In this document: positions 25,030 to 32,347 of the stretch, one piece after another | Layout of the letters: every line of letters begins with the position of its first letter | Numbering within the stretch: the first letter of the stretch is position 1 | NCBI GenBank assembly: GCA_905235565.1 | Contig: CAJOLR010000014.1 | Coordinates: 1 to 37,067 of the forward strand | DNA from: an uncultured Bacteroidaceae bacterium | GTDB taxonomy: Bacteria > Bacteroidota > Bacteroidia > Bacteroidales > Bacteroidaceae | DNA length: 37,067 bases | Direction: 5' to 3' | Made by a program: the position numbers and the translations under genes | The notes under the pieces: model-generated | The model's input: the letters and a program-made list of their open reading frames with translations, nothing else | Told to the model about the DNA's origin: nothing | Database searches by the model: none

Positions 25030-25073
25030 GGGGACCGGGTGAAGCCGATTGGCTTGTCTCGGTCCCCTTTTTA
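25030..25073 (+). terminator. Strong intrinsic terminator upstream of gdhA
   Basis: GGGGACCG (25030-25037) pairs with CGGTCCCC (25060-25067), with an inner AAGCC/GGCTT stem, followed by TTTTT. No plus-strand gene lies between here and 24613, so what it terminates is unclear. It may end an unrecognised small RNA from 24640-25030 or insulate gdhA. Confidence 0.8.
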
Positions 25074-25212
25074 TATCCTGACAAAATGCATACCAAAGGT
25101 GACGATATTTGCATATTTATGTTCAAAATGGTGTAAACAATAGCAATATTTTGGGTTTATGCATATCTTTCTGACTTTTTTGCATAATTTCTGTGAAATA
25201 TTTTGCGTAATC

Positions 25213-25244
25213 TTTGCTGGTTTTGATGACAAATAGTAACTTTG
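25213..25244 (+). promoter_or_regulatory. gdhA promoter
   Basis: TTTG (25213-25216), 20 bases, TAACTTTG (25237-25244) matches the Bacteroidota -33/-7 consensus. Transcription should start near 25251, which rules out the upstream TTG at 25214 as the gdhA start and favours the ATG at 25292. Confidence 0.8.
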
Positions 25245-25291
25245 CAAGCGGTTTTGATGACAAATTTACAAAATATACAAAACATTGCATT

Positions 25292-26647
25292 ATGGATAAG
25301 CAAGTAAAGAATTACGTTGACAAGTTCATGGCTGAACTTATGGCCAAGAATCCCGGTGAGAAGGAATTCCATCAGGCAGTCAGTGAGGTTGTAGAGAGCG
25401 TTGCCCCCTATATCCTTCAGAACCCTTACCTCCTGGATCAGAAGATCATGGAGCGTATGGTTGAGCCCGAGAGAGTAATAATGTTCCGTGTTCCATGGAT
25501 GGATGACAAAGGTGAGATTCATGTAAACCGCGGTTTCCGCGTACAGATGAACAGCGCCATCGGCCCGTACAAAGGCGGCGTCCGTTTCCACTCAAGCGTT
25601 AACCTGAGCATCATGAAGTTCCTTGCCTTTGAGCAGACTTTCAAGAACAGCCTTACCACACTGCCTATGGGTGGTGCCAAGGGTGGTTCAGACTTCAGCC
25701 CGCGCGGCAAGTCAGACGCTGAGGTAATGCGTTTCTGCCAGAGCTTCATCAACGAGCTTTATCGTCATATCGGTCCTGACACCGACGTACCTGCAGGTGA
25801 TATAGGTGTAGGCGGCCGTGAGGTTGGTTTCATGTTCGGTCAGTACAAGAAGCTCAAGAACGAGTGGACCGGTACTTACACAGGTAAGGGTCAGTGCTGG
25901 GGCGGTAGCCTTCTGCGTCCCGAGGCAACCGGTTACGGTGCCTGCTACTTTGCACAGGACATGCTTGCCACACGCGGCAAGAGCTTCCAGGGCCAGACAG
26001 TTGTAATCTCAGGTTCAGGTAACGTTGCACAGTATGCTGCCGAGAAGGCAATGCGTCTGGGCGCCAAGGTTGTTACCTTCTCTGATTCAAATGGTTACAT
26101 CTACGATCCCGAGGGCATGACCGAGGAGAAGATTGCATACGTAAAGAACCTCAAGAACGTTATCCGCGGCCGTATCAAGGAGTATGTAAAGCAGTATCCT
26201 AACGCCAAGTACTTTGAGGGCGAGCGTCCCTGGGGTGTCAAGTGCGACATCGCTATGCCTTGCGCTACCCAGAACGAGATTGAGCTCAAGGATGCCGAGA
26301 AGCTGGTGGCCAACGGTTGCTACTGCGTAACCGAGGGTGCCAACATGCCTACCACCCCTGATGCAATCGCTCTGTTCCAGAAGAACAAGATGCTGTACTC
26401 ACCCGGTAAGGCTTCGAATGCCGGTGGTGTATCAACATCAGGTCTTGAGATGTCACAGAACTCAATGCGTCTTAAATGGACTGCCGAGGAGGTTGACGAG
26501 AAGCTGCATCGCATCATGAGCGATATCCACGCTGCCTGCGTCAAGTACGGTACCGAGGAGGACGGCTACATCAACTACGTGAAGGGCGCCAACATCGCTG
26601 GCTTCATCAAAGTAGCCAATGCGATGTGCGAGCAGGGACTTGTATAA
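25292..26647 (+). CDS. gdhA: Glutamate dehydrogenase
   Basis: The 451-residue enzyme matches the hexameric 445-450 residue class. It interconverts 2-oxoglutarate plus ammonia and glutamate in the cytoplasm. Visible motifs are PYKGGVRFH, the glutamate-binding LPMGGAKGGSDF with the catalytic lysine near residue 130, VPAGDIGVGGREVGFM, and the dinucleotide fold SGSGNVAQYAAEKA near 245. The ATG at 25292 (MDKQVKNYVDKF) is chosen because it lies downstream of the promoter and gives the family's usual N-terminus. Its last 34 bases are duplicated exactly at 26730-26763. Confidence 0.96.
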   Translation: MDKQVKNYVDKFMAELMAKNPGEKEFHQAVSEVVESVAPYILQNPYLLDQKIMERMVEPERVIMFRVPWMDDKGEIHVNRGFRVQMNSAIGPYKGGVRFHSSVNLSIMKFLAFEQTFKNSLTTLPMGGAKGGSDFSPRGKSDAEVMRFCQSFINELYRHIGPDTDVPAGDIGVGGREVGFMFGQYKKLKNEWTGTYTGKGQCWGGSLLRPEATGYGACYFAQDMLATRGKSFQGQTVVISGSGNVAQYAAEKAMRLGAKVVTFSDSNGYIYDPEGMTEEKIAYVKNLKNVIRGRIKEYVKQYPNAKYFEGERPWGVKCDIAMPCATQNEIELKDAEKLVANGCYCVTEGANMPTTPDAIALFQKNKMLYSPGKASNAGGVSTSGLEMSQNSMRLKWTAEEVDEKLHRIMSDIHAACVKYGTEEDGYINYVKGANIAGFIKVANAMCEQGLV

Positions 26648-26763
26648 GCCAGTATATTAGCATTGGCTACTTCTGGCTGGAAGCCAGCCGTTCGCGGAGC
26701 GAACTAAAAAAAGGCCGGCTGCCCTCGGCAGCCAATGCGATGTGCGAGCAGGGACTTGTATAA
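26614..26763 (+). repeat. 34-bp direct repeat of the gdhA 3' end around a hairpin cluster
   Basis: The last 34 bases of gdhA (26614-26647, including the stop) recur without mismatch at 26730-26763. Between them are three tight hairpins: CTGGCT/AGCCAG with loop GGA (26673-26687), GTTCGC/GCGAAC with loop GGA (26690-26704), and GGCTGCC/GGCAGCC with loop CTC (26717-26733). A further arm GCATTGGCTAC (26660-26670) is complementary to the gdhA tail at 26612-26622. The arrangement resembles a small palindromic element that duplicated its target, or a duplicated gene end. Confidence 0.85.
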
Positions 26764-26786
26764 TACCTTATAAATTGATAATTTTG
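26755..26786 (+). promoter_or_regulatory. Promoter of the ATP-grasp/receiver gene
   Basis: CTTG (26755-26758), 20 bases, TAATTTTG (26779-26786) fits the -33/-7 spacing. The -33 half lies inside the duplicated gdhA tail. It overlaps the hairpin at 26784-26819. Confidence 0.5.
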
Positions 26787-26819
26787 GGCTGACTTAACAA
26801 AAGCCGGCCCAATTTTTTA
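26784..26819 (+). terminator. Terminator-like hairpin before the ATP-grasp gene
   Basis: TTGGGCT pairs with AGCCggCCCAA (two-base bulge) and is followed by TTTTTT. It could end gdhA transcripts; if the promoter at 26755-26786 is used, part of it would instead lie in that gene's short leader. Confidence 0.6.
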
Positions 26820-26827
26820 TAAGACCT

Positions 26828-29779
26828 ATGGAGGAGAAAGACAATCATCATCCCGAACTCATGGCCCGACGTATCCGCCGGATACTGCTGGTATGCAACA
26901 ATTATGACAGCTACTCACTCGAGGAGGACGGCCATATCGAGGCGCAGATTGCACAGGACTATGCCGAACTCAACCTGAGTAATCCGCCTGACATAATCCG
27001 CGTGGAGACAACCGTTGAGGCGTTGGAACTGGCCCGTACTGATACATCGTTTGATCTGGTCATAACCATGTACAACGTGGGCGAGGTTGATGTGTTTGAA
27101 TTCTCCAAGCGCATGAAGCAGATTGCTCCCGATACCCCCATAGTCCTGCTGGCCACATTCTCACGTGAGATATTCAACCGCATGAAGGACCGCACGGGCA
27201 GCGCCATAGACTGGTTCTTCTGCTGGAATAACTCAACCGACCTGATGATTGCCATCATCAAGCTGCTGGAGGACCGCATGAATGCCGAGCATGACATACT
27301 GGAAGAGGGAGTGCGCGCCATACTGCTTATAGAGGATTCCGTGCGCTACTATTCAACCTATCTGCCGGTGCTTTACAAACTGGTGCTGCAGCAGAACATA
27401 GAGTCCATCCGCGATACCCTGAACGAGAAACAGCAGACCCTGCGCAAGCGCTCGCGCCCCAAGATACTCATGGCCACCTGTTATGATGATGCCGTGGAAC
27501 TGTACGAGCGCTACAAGCAGAACATACTGGGAGTGATATCGGACATAGGATTCGTGATACATAAGGACGATGCACCCGAGCAGGAGAAACTGGATGCAGG
27601 TATAGACCTGGTAAACCATATCCATGCCGACAATCCCACCATGCCCATACTGATGCAGTCATCGCAGGAGAGTATGCGCGAGGTGGCCGAGCAGTTGGGA
27701 GTGGGCTTTGTGGTAAAGACCTCCAAGACCTTGACTCATGACCTTTCAGAATACATAGGCCGTGAGTTCGGATTCGGTGATTTTGTGGTGACTGATCCGG
27801 TTACGGGCGAGGAGTTGCTGCGTGCCAGTGACCTTTACGGATTCGAGAAGATAGTAAAGAACATATCGGACCGCGATTTCCGCCGTCTTAGTGACAAGAA
27901 CTACATATCACGCTGGCTCTTTGCGCGCGGTCTGTTCGCGCTGGGCAAGGAGCTGCGTCCGCTCACCATCCACAACGATGCCGAGCTGCCGGAGATACGC
28001 CGTATCAACCTCAAGATGATACATGATTTCCGTAACAACCAGGGAGTAGGCGTGGTGGCCAAGTTTGATCCCGCCACCTATAACGACACCATAAGGTTTG
28101 CCCGTCTGGGTAACGGCTCACTGGGCGGAAAGGCCCGCGGTCTGGCATTCCTTAACCATATCCTGGTCAAGTATGACCTGTATGACAAATGGGAGGATGT
28201 CCGTATAACCACTCCCCGCACGCTGGTAATAACCACCGAGTATTTTGACCGTTTCATCATAGACAACGGCCTGCAGTATGTCATAAACTCGGACATATCG
28301 GATGATGAGATACTGGCCGAGTTTGTGGCGTCAAGTCTGCCTCGGGACCTGATTGACAACCTGAAGGTATTCATACACAATATCCGCAAGCCGCTGGCCG
28401 TGCGCTCATCATCCAAATTAGAGGACTCTTATTATCAGCCCTTTGCCGGAGTCTATTCAACATACATGATTCCGCGCACCGATAATGAGGACCAGCAGTT
28501 GCGCCTGCTCTCCAAAGCCATCAAGAGCGTCTATGCATCAATATTCTTTGCATCGTCACGTAGCTACATAACCGCTACGGCCAATGTGATTTCCGAGGAG
28601 AAGATGGCCATCATACTGCAGGAGATATGCGGCAGCAGTGACCAGGGATATTTCTTCCCCACGCTGTCAGGCGTAGCCCGCTCCGTCAACTTCTACCCCA
28701 TAGGGCACGAGAAGGCCGAGGACGGAATCGTGAAGGTGGCCTTCGGTCTGGGCAAGGCTGTGGTTGACGGTGACCAGGTGCTCCGTTTCTCGCCCAAGTA
28801 CCCCAAGCACGTGCTTCAGACATCGACCGTGGAGCAGACCATGACCGAGACCCAGAAGTCCATGTTCGCGCTCAACCTCAAGCCCGAGAAGTTCACCACA
28901 TCAATCGATGATGCCGTAAACCTGGAGCGCATACCCATTGCAGACTGCGAGAAGTTCCGCAACCTTAAGCATGTGGTCTCCACCTTTGACCTGGAGAACC
29001 AGCGTATGGTGGATTCGGCATATCCCACAGGTCCCAGGTTCGTCACTTTTGCCCAGATGCTCAAGTACAAGACATTCCCGCTGGCCGAGATTGTGGACGA
29101 GCTGCTTGACATAGCCCGCCGTGAGATGAAATGCGGCGTTGAGATAGAGTTTGCGGCTGATATAGACCGCGGCGGCGACAAGAACAAGCTGCCCAAGTTC
29201 AACGTGCTGCAGATAAGACCAATATCGGTCGATAGCCGCAACGTTGACGTTGACTGGGATGAGATTGATACAGGTGGCGCAATCCTGCAGTCTGAGAGCG
29301 CATTGGGTACAGGCTGGATAAAGGGCCTGACCGATGTGATTTACCTCAGGATGGATGCGTTCGATACCCAGAAGACCGTCCAGATGGCCCGTGAACTGAC
29401 GGCAATGAACAGCCGCATGCGTAAGGAGGGTCGCAATTACGTGCTCATAGGCTACGGCCGCTGGGGCTCCAGCATACCGTCATTAGGCGTTCCCGTGCAG
29501 TGGGGCGATATTTCAGAAGCAAAGGTGATAGTGGAGTGCAGCCTGGAGAATTTCCGCGTGGATCCCAGTCAGGGCACCCATTTCTTCCAGAACCTGACAT
29601 CGTTCAACGCCGGCTACATCAACGTGGATCCGTACTCCGGCCGGGGCGATACATTTGATTATGAAGAGCTGGAAAAACTGCCCGCCATCGAGGAGACCGA
29701 GTTCCTGCGTCACGTAAGGTTTGACCGCGAGCTTGAAATCTGCATTGACGGCCGCTCCAGCAAGGCTATGATAAAGTAA
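26828..29779 (+). CDS. Receiver-receiver-PPDK_N (pyruvate/PEP-binding ATP-grasp) protein
   Basis: This 983-residue cytoplasmic protein begins with two receiver-like domains. The first (about 15-150) has no aspartate at the expected acceptor position (DLVITMYNV). The second (about 165-325) keeps an acidic pair (LLIEDS), an acceptor-position Asp239 (VISDIGF) and a lysine (VVKTSK). From about 430 onward it matches the N-terminal ATP-grasp domain of pyruvate phosphate dikinase/PEP synthase, with LAVRSSSKLEDSYYQPFAGVY near 520 and LIGYGRWGSS near 877. The phosphohistidine swivel domain and the PEP/pyruvate TIM barrel are absent, so it cannot run the full PEP synthase cycle alone. Often annotated as PEP synthase; a phosphotransfer regulator is my preferred reading. 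Confidence 0.8.
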   Translation: MEEKDNHHPELMARRIRRILLVCNNYDSYSLEEDGHIEAQIAQDYAELNLSNPPDIIRVETTVEALELARTDTSFDLVITMYNVGEVDVFEFSKRMKQIAPDTPIVLLATFSREIFNRMKDRTGSAIDWFFCWNNSTDLMIAIIKLLEDRMNAEHDILEEGVRAILLIEDSVRYYSTYLPVLYKLVLQQNIESIRDTLNEKQQTLRKRSRPKILMATCYDDAVELYERYKQNILGVISDIGFVIHKDDAPEQEKLDAGIDLVNHIHADNPTMPILMQSSQESMREVAEQLGVGFVVKTSKTLTHDLSEYIGREFGFGDFVVTDPVTGEELLRASDLYGFEKIVKNISDRDFRRLSDKNYISRWLFARGLFALGKELRPLTIHNDAELPEIRRINLKMIHDFRNNQGVGVVAKFDPATYNDTIRFARLGNGSLGGKARGLAFLNHILVKYDLYDKWEDVRITTPRTLVITTEYFDRFIIDNGLQYVINSDISDDEILAEFVASSLPRDLIDNLKVFIHNIRKPLAVRSSSKLEDSYYQPFAGVYSTYMIPRTDNEDQQLRLLSKAIKSVYASIFFASSRSYITATANVISEEKMAIILQEICGSSDQGYFFPTLSGVARSVNFYPIGHEKAEDGIVKVAFGLGKAVVDGDQVLRFSPKYPKHVLQTSTVEQTMTETQKSMFALNLKPEKFTTSIDDAVNLERIPIADCEKFRNLKHVVSTFDLENQRMVDSAYPTGPRFVTFAQMLKYKTFPLAEIVDELLDIARREMKCGVEIEFAADIDRGGDKNKLPKFNVLQIRPISVDSRNVDVDWDEIDTGGAILQSESALGTGWIKGLTDVIYLRMDAFDTQKTVQMARELTAMNSRMRKEGRNYVLIGYGRWGSSIPSLGVPVQWGDISEAKVIVECSLENFRVDPSQGTHFFQNLTSFNAGYINVDPYSGRGDTFDYEELEKLPAIEETEFLRHVRFDRELEICIDGRSSKAMIK

Positions 29780-29800
29780 TTGTCTTTTTGATTATCTGCA

Positions 29801-29831
29801 TGCAGTCTTTTCTTTGATTGACGGACTATAT
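29801..29831 (+). promoter_or_regulatory. Putative ECF promoter P1, in front of the sigma fusion gene
   Basis: TGCAGTC (29801-29807), 15 bases, GGACTATAT (29823-29831). The same motif with identical spacing precedes the next two transcription units (31568 and 32226). The spacing suits an ECF -35/-10 pair. It overlaps a 10-bp perfect palindrome, TTTCTTTGAT (29809-29818) with ATCAAAGAAA (29830-29839). Confidence 0.7.
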
Positions 29832-29847
29832 CAAAGAAAGGCATTGT

Positions 29848-31545
29848 ATGCTTGCGATGAAGATAACACGGCTGATTGAACGGTGTAGACAAGGGGATGA
29901 AGATGCCCTTGGCGAACTTTATAAGGCATACGCTCCGAGGATGAAGAGCGTATGCCGACGTTATTTCCCGGATGAGCCTACGGTTGAGGATGTGTTGCAT
30001 GACGCTTTCATTATTATACTTACATCATTTGACAAGCTGAACGACACAGAGAAGGCGGAATCGTGGATGATGGCCATTGTAAGGAATGTGGCGTCAAAAT
30101 ACAAGGACAGGCAGAAGGCAAGGCCCACCGTGATGCTGGAAGAGACGGCCGAGGCGGAAACACTGGTAGCGGATGACGAACAGAACGTAGTGCGCGGGGT
30201 CCCGCTGGTGGAAGTGATGCGACTGATAGACAACCTGCCTGACGGATACGGGAAAGTGTTCCGTCTTTCTGTGTTCAAGGGGATGACCCATAAGGAGATT
30301 GCACATTCTCTTGGCATTGAGCCTCATTCCTCATCATCCCAGCTGGCACGTGCCAAGAAGCTGCTCCGCTCACTGATGTCAAAGTATTGGATCCTGCTGT
30401 TGGCGCTGATAGCCAACATCACGTTCTTTATGCTCAAAAAAGACAATCCTGTCCTGGATGAGGAGAAGCCTGGAACAGAAAGACACGACGGTGAAATACG
30501 GCAGCCTGCTGTGCCTGAGGAGAATGAGGGACCGAGGGTTGTGCGTACTCCTGTACAACTGGCGACTATTGCAGATGACACCCTGCAGACTCCTTCTGAC
30601 CAGAATAATGATAATGACACGCCACTTGAAACGGTTAATGTCCTTGCTGCTACTGAAGAGCAGGAAGATACCGTACAATCTGTTTTGAGGATAACAGACA
30701 ATCCAAAGGATGAAACCGCACAATTGACATTCCGGTATAAGGATGTCAAAACCACAGAAAATAAGAGATGGACGATGCTGCTTGCCTACTCCGGAGGGTT
30801 TGACAATCTTGACAGGTTGAATCAGCCTTACAGCATCAAACCGGAACGGAATGTCATGTGGCAGGATCCGGGCGGTCATAGTTCAACCATTCCGTGCAGT
30901 ATAGAGAACTGGAGCGACTATGCGGATTATCTGGCCAATAACCCGGGGGCAGTCAGTGCACAAACCCGAAGCAGTGTGATGCAGATTGCCATAAGGAACT
31001 CCAACATCCCCGGCAGCGAGGAGGACAGGATAAGACGTGACAGCCACCACAGTATGCCGGTAACCTGGTCTGTTTCCTTGAAGTACAGGCTTGATGACCG
31101 TTGGGGCATAGAGACAGGATTGAGCTACAGCTGTCTCAAGTCTGATTTTGAAATGGGCACAGGTGGCAATATGATAAACGAGCACCAGACTATCCATTAT
31201 ATAGGTGTGTCGGTTAAGGGTCTCTACAACTTGATTGAAAAGAAGCACTGGAGCCTGTACGGAGGTCTAGGAGTGACGACGGAGATACCGGTTTACTCAC
31301 AGATACGTTCTGACTACTATCTGGATGGACAGTACAAGGCAAGTGAAGAGACGGTCATAAGTGCTCCATGGCAGTTCTCCGGCACGCTGAGCGTAGGCCT
31401 GCAGTATAAGATAACACCGAGTATAGGACTGTTTACTGAGCCGGGCATGCAATACTTTATACCTACAGACAGCAAGGTTGAGACTTACCGCACGGAACAT
31501 CCGTTCTCATTAACACTGCCTGTGGGCTTGAGATTCACATGGTGA
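29848..31545 (+). CDS. ECF sigma factor fused through a membrane helix to an outer-membrane beta-barrel
   Basis: The 565-residue product contains, in order, sigma region 2 (about residues 5-80: DVLHDAFIIILTSFDKL, ESWMMAIVRNVASKY), sigma region 4 (about 123-178: LPDGYGKVFRLSVFKGMTHKEIAHSLG), one hydrophobic helix (about 180-196), a polar, acidic linker (about 200-300) and a barrel domain (about 305-565) with alternating strands such as WGIETGLSYS, WSLYGGLGVTTE and a final LPVGLRFTW. Bacteroidales often encode such a barrel, carried on a membrane-anchored anti-sigma-like protein, in a separate gene beside the ECF gene (recollection); here both are one frame with no interruption. A TTG at 29818 lies within the promoter and palindrome and is unlikely; ATG 29848 or 29857 is the start. 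Probable autoregulated envelope-sensing transcription factor. Confidence 0.85.
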   Translation: MLAMKITRLIERCRQGDEDALGELYKAYAPRMKSVCRRYFPDEPTVEDVLHDAFIIILTSFDKLNDTEKAESWMMAIVRNVASKYKDRQKARPTVMLEETAEAETLVADDEQNVVRGVPLVEVMRLIDNLPDGYGKVFRLSVFKGMTHKEIAHSLGIEPHSSSSQLARAKKLLRSLMSKYWILLLALIANITFFMLKKDNPVLDEEKPGTERHDGEIRQPAVPEENEGPRVVRTPVQLATIADDTLQTPSDQNNDNDTPLETVNVLAATEEQEDTVQSVLRITDNPKDETAQLTFRYKDVKTTENKRWTMLLAYSGGFDNLDRLNQPYSIKPERNVMWQDPGGHSSTIPCSIENWSDYADYLANNPGAVSAQTRSSVMQIAIRNSNIPGSEEDRIRRDSHHSMPVTWSVSLKYRLDDRWGIETGLSYSCLKSDFEMGTGGNMINEHQTIHYIGVSVKGLYNLIEKKHWSLYGGLGVTTEIPVYSQIRSDYYLDGQYKASEETVISAPWQFSGTLSVGLQYKITPSIGLFTEPGMQYFIPTDSKVETYRTEHPFSLTLPVGLRFTW

Positions 31546-31567
31546 TAATATTTCTTTTGTCTGGAAG

Positions 31568-31598
31568 TGCAGTCTTTCTGATACATGGGGGACTATAT
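31568..31598 (+). promoter_or_regulatory. Putative ECF promoter P2, in front of the lipoprotein gene
   Basis: TGCAGTC (31568-31574), 15 bases, GGACTATAT (31590-31598), identical in both elements and spacing to P1. It also overlaps an inverted repeat, CTTTCT (31574-31579) with AGAAAG (31603-31608). A TATTTTTG box at 31624-31631 fits the housekeeping -7 consensus but lacks a -33 partner, so dual control is possible. Confidence 0.7.
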
Positions 31599-31653
31599 GG
31601 ATAGAAAGTGAATCCAAAATGTTTATTTTTGCATTAGTTTGACAAAAGGAATT

Positions 31654-32214
31654 ATGAAAAAAGTGTTTGAAACCCGCGTGTGGACCATGGTGATAACCAT
31701 AACCAGCGTTCTGATGTCTGTGACGGCCTGCAGCCTTGACAGCGGCGAGCCGGAGAAACCTTTTACTACCGACCCTGTTGAGGGAGCGACAAAGCTTTAC
31801 GTATGTGGCATAGGTTCACCGGAAACAAAGGCTGCCGACAATATACTTTTTACGGAGCATGAGATTGAGTGGTTTGACGTGAACACACGTGAACTGTGTT
31901 TCAGCGGTATGGAGACACCCCTTAAAGAGAGGCTGAGCCTGCTGTCAGGTGTTGAGTTCCGTCTGGCTGACTCTGTGTTGTTTACCGGGAGCACGTTTGT
32001 AGGACTGGAATGTAGTCAGGCGTTTGATGACCTGGTGCTCTGCTACGGAAAGATGGACGGAGAGGTTGTTGATGACGGCAAGTATTATCTCTATGACTGC
32101 TACCCCTTGCAGTACATTGAGGATGAGAGAGTGCAGGCCAACAGGACCAGACGCGCATCACAGTGGAAGACATTCCTGAATTATCTTGAAAAAGCTGGAA
32201 AACTGAAGAAATAA
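31654..32214 (+). CDS. Small lipoprotein of unknown function, candidate sigma regulon member
   Basis: The ATG at 31654 follows AAAGGA and gives 186 residues; the TTG at 31639 is less likely. The N-terminus has a basic start, a hydrophobic stretch and the lipobox SVTAC, so it is an exported lipoprotein lipidated near residue 26. After it come Asp, Glu and Pro residues (SGEPEKP) of the kind seen in surface-exposed Bacteroidota lipoproteins. The rest is mixed alpha/beta by appearance, with a conserved-looking YYLYDCYPLQYI and a basic C-terminus (LEKAGKLKK). I do not recognise a family. Position directly after the sigma fusion and the shared promoter motif suggest it is an output or signal partner of that protein. 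Confidence 0.75.
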   Translation: MKKVFETRVWTMVITITSVLMSVTACSLDSGEPEKPFTTDPVEGATKLYVCGIGSPETKAADNILFTEHEIEWFDVNTRELCFSGMETPLKERLSLLSGVEFRLADSVLFTGSTFVGLECSQAFDDLVLCYGKMDGEVVDDGKYYLYDCYPLQYIEDERVQANRTRRASQWKTFLNYLEKAGKLKK

Positions 32215-32225
32215 TCATTTTTCCG

Positions 32226-32256
32226 TGCAGTAGTTCGTTGCAGTTTAGGACTTTAT
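32226..32256 (+). promoter_or_regulatory. Putative ECF promoter P3, in front of the radical SAM operon
   Basis: TGCAGTA (32226-32232), 15 bases, GGACTTTAT (32248-32256). It differs from P1 and P2 by one base in each element and has exactly the same spacing. It starts 12 bases after the lipoprotein stop and gives a leader of roughly 85 bases to the radical SAM gene. Confidence 0.6.
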
Positions 32257-32266
32257 AAGTGAAGAA

Positions 32267-32320
32267 GCTCCGTTCGGAGCATGCTATCAGAACTTCCGGA
32301 AGGATAGCATCAAGTTTTTT
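32267..32320 (+). terminator. Hairpin leader with terminator-like element
   Basis: Two hairpins lie just downstream of P3: GCTCC/GGAGC (32267-32280) and ATGCTATC/GATAGCAT (32281-32288 with 32303-32310), with an inner CTTCCGGAAG palindrome, followed by TTTTTT. It can terminate the lipoprotein transcript and, if P3 is used, would act as an attenuator in the radical SAM leader. An outer imperfect stem (32241-32250 with 32327-32335) could enclose both. Confidence 0.6.
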
Positions 32321-32347
32321 CACTAATCCTAACTGTAACGATTTTTT

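Noticed and set aside
25214-25291. Extended N-terminus of glutamate dehydrogenase from a TTG at 25214
   Set aside because: It overlaps the -33/-7 promoter and would add 26 residues not seen in the family.
29287-29317. Another TGCAGTC, inside the ATP-grasp gene
   Set aside because: No GGACT follows at the 15-base spacing and it lies within coding sequence, so it is a chance match to half of the ECF promoter motif.
29818-29847. TTG at 29818 as the start of the sigma fusion
   Set aside because: It lies within the proposed promoter and palindrome, so it could not be in the P1 transcript; the ATG at 29848 or 29857 begins the recognisable sigma domain.
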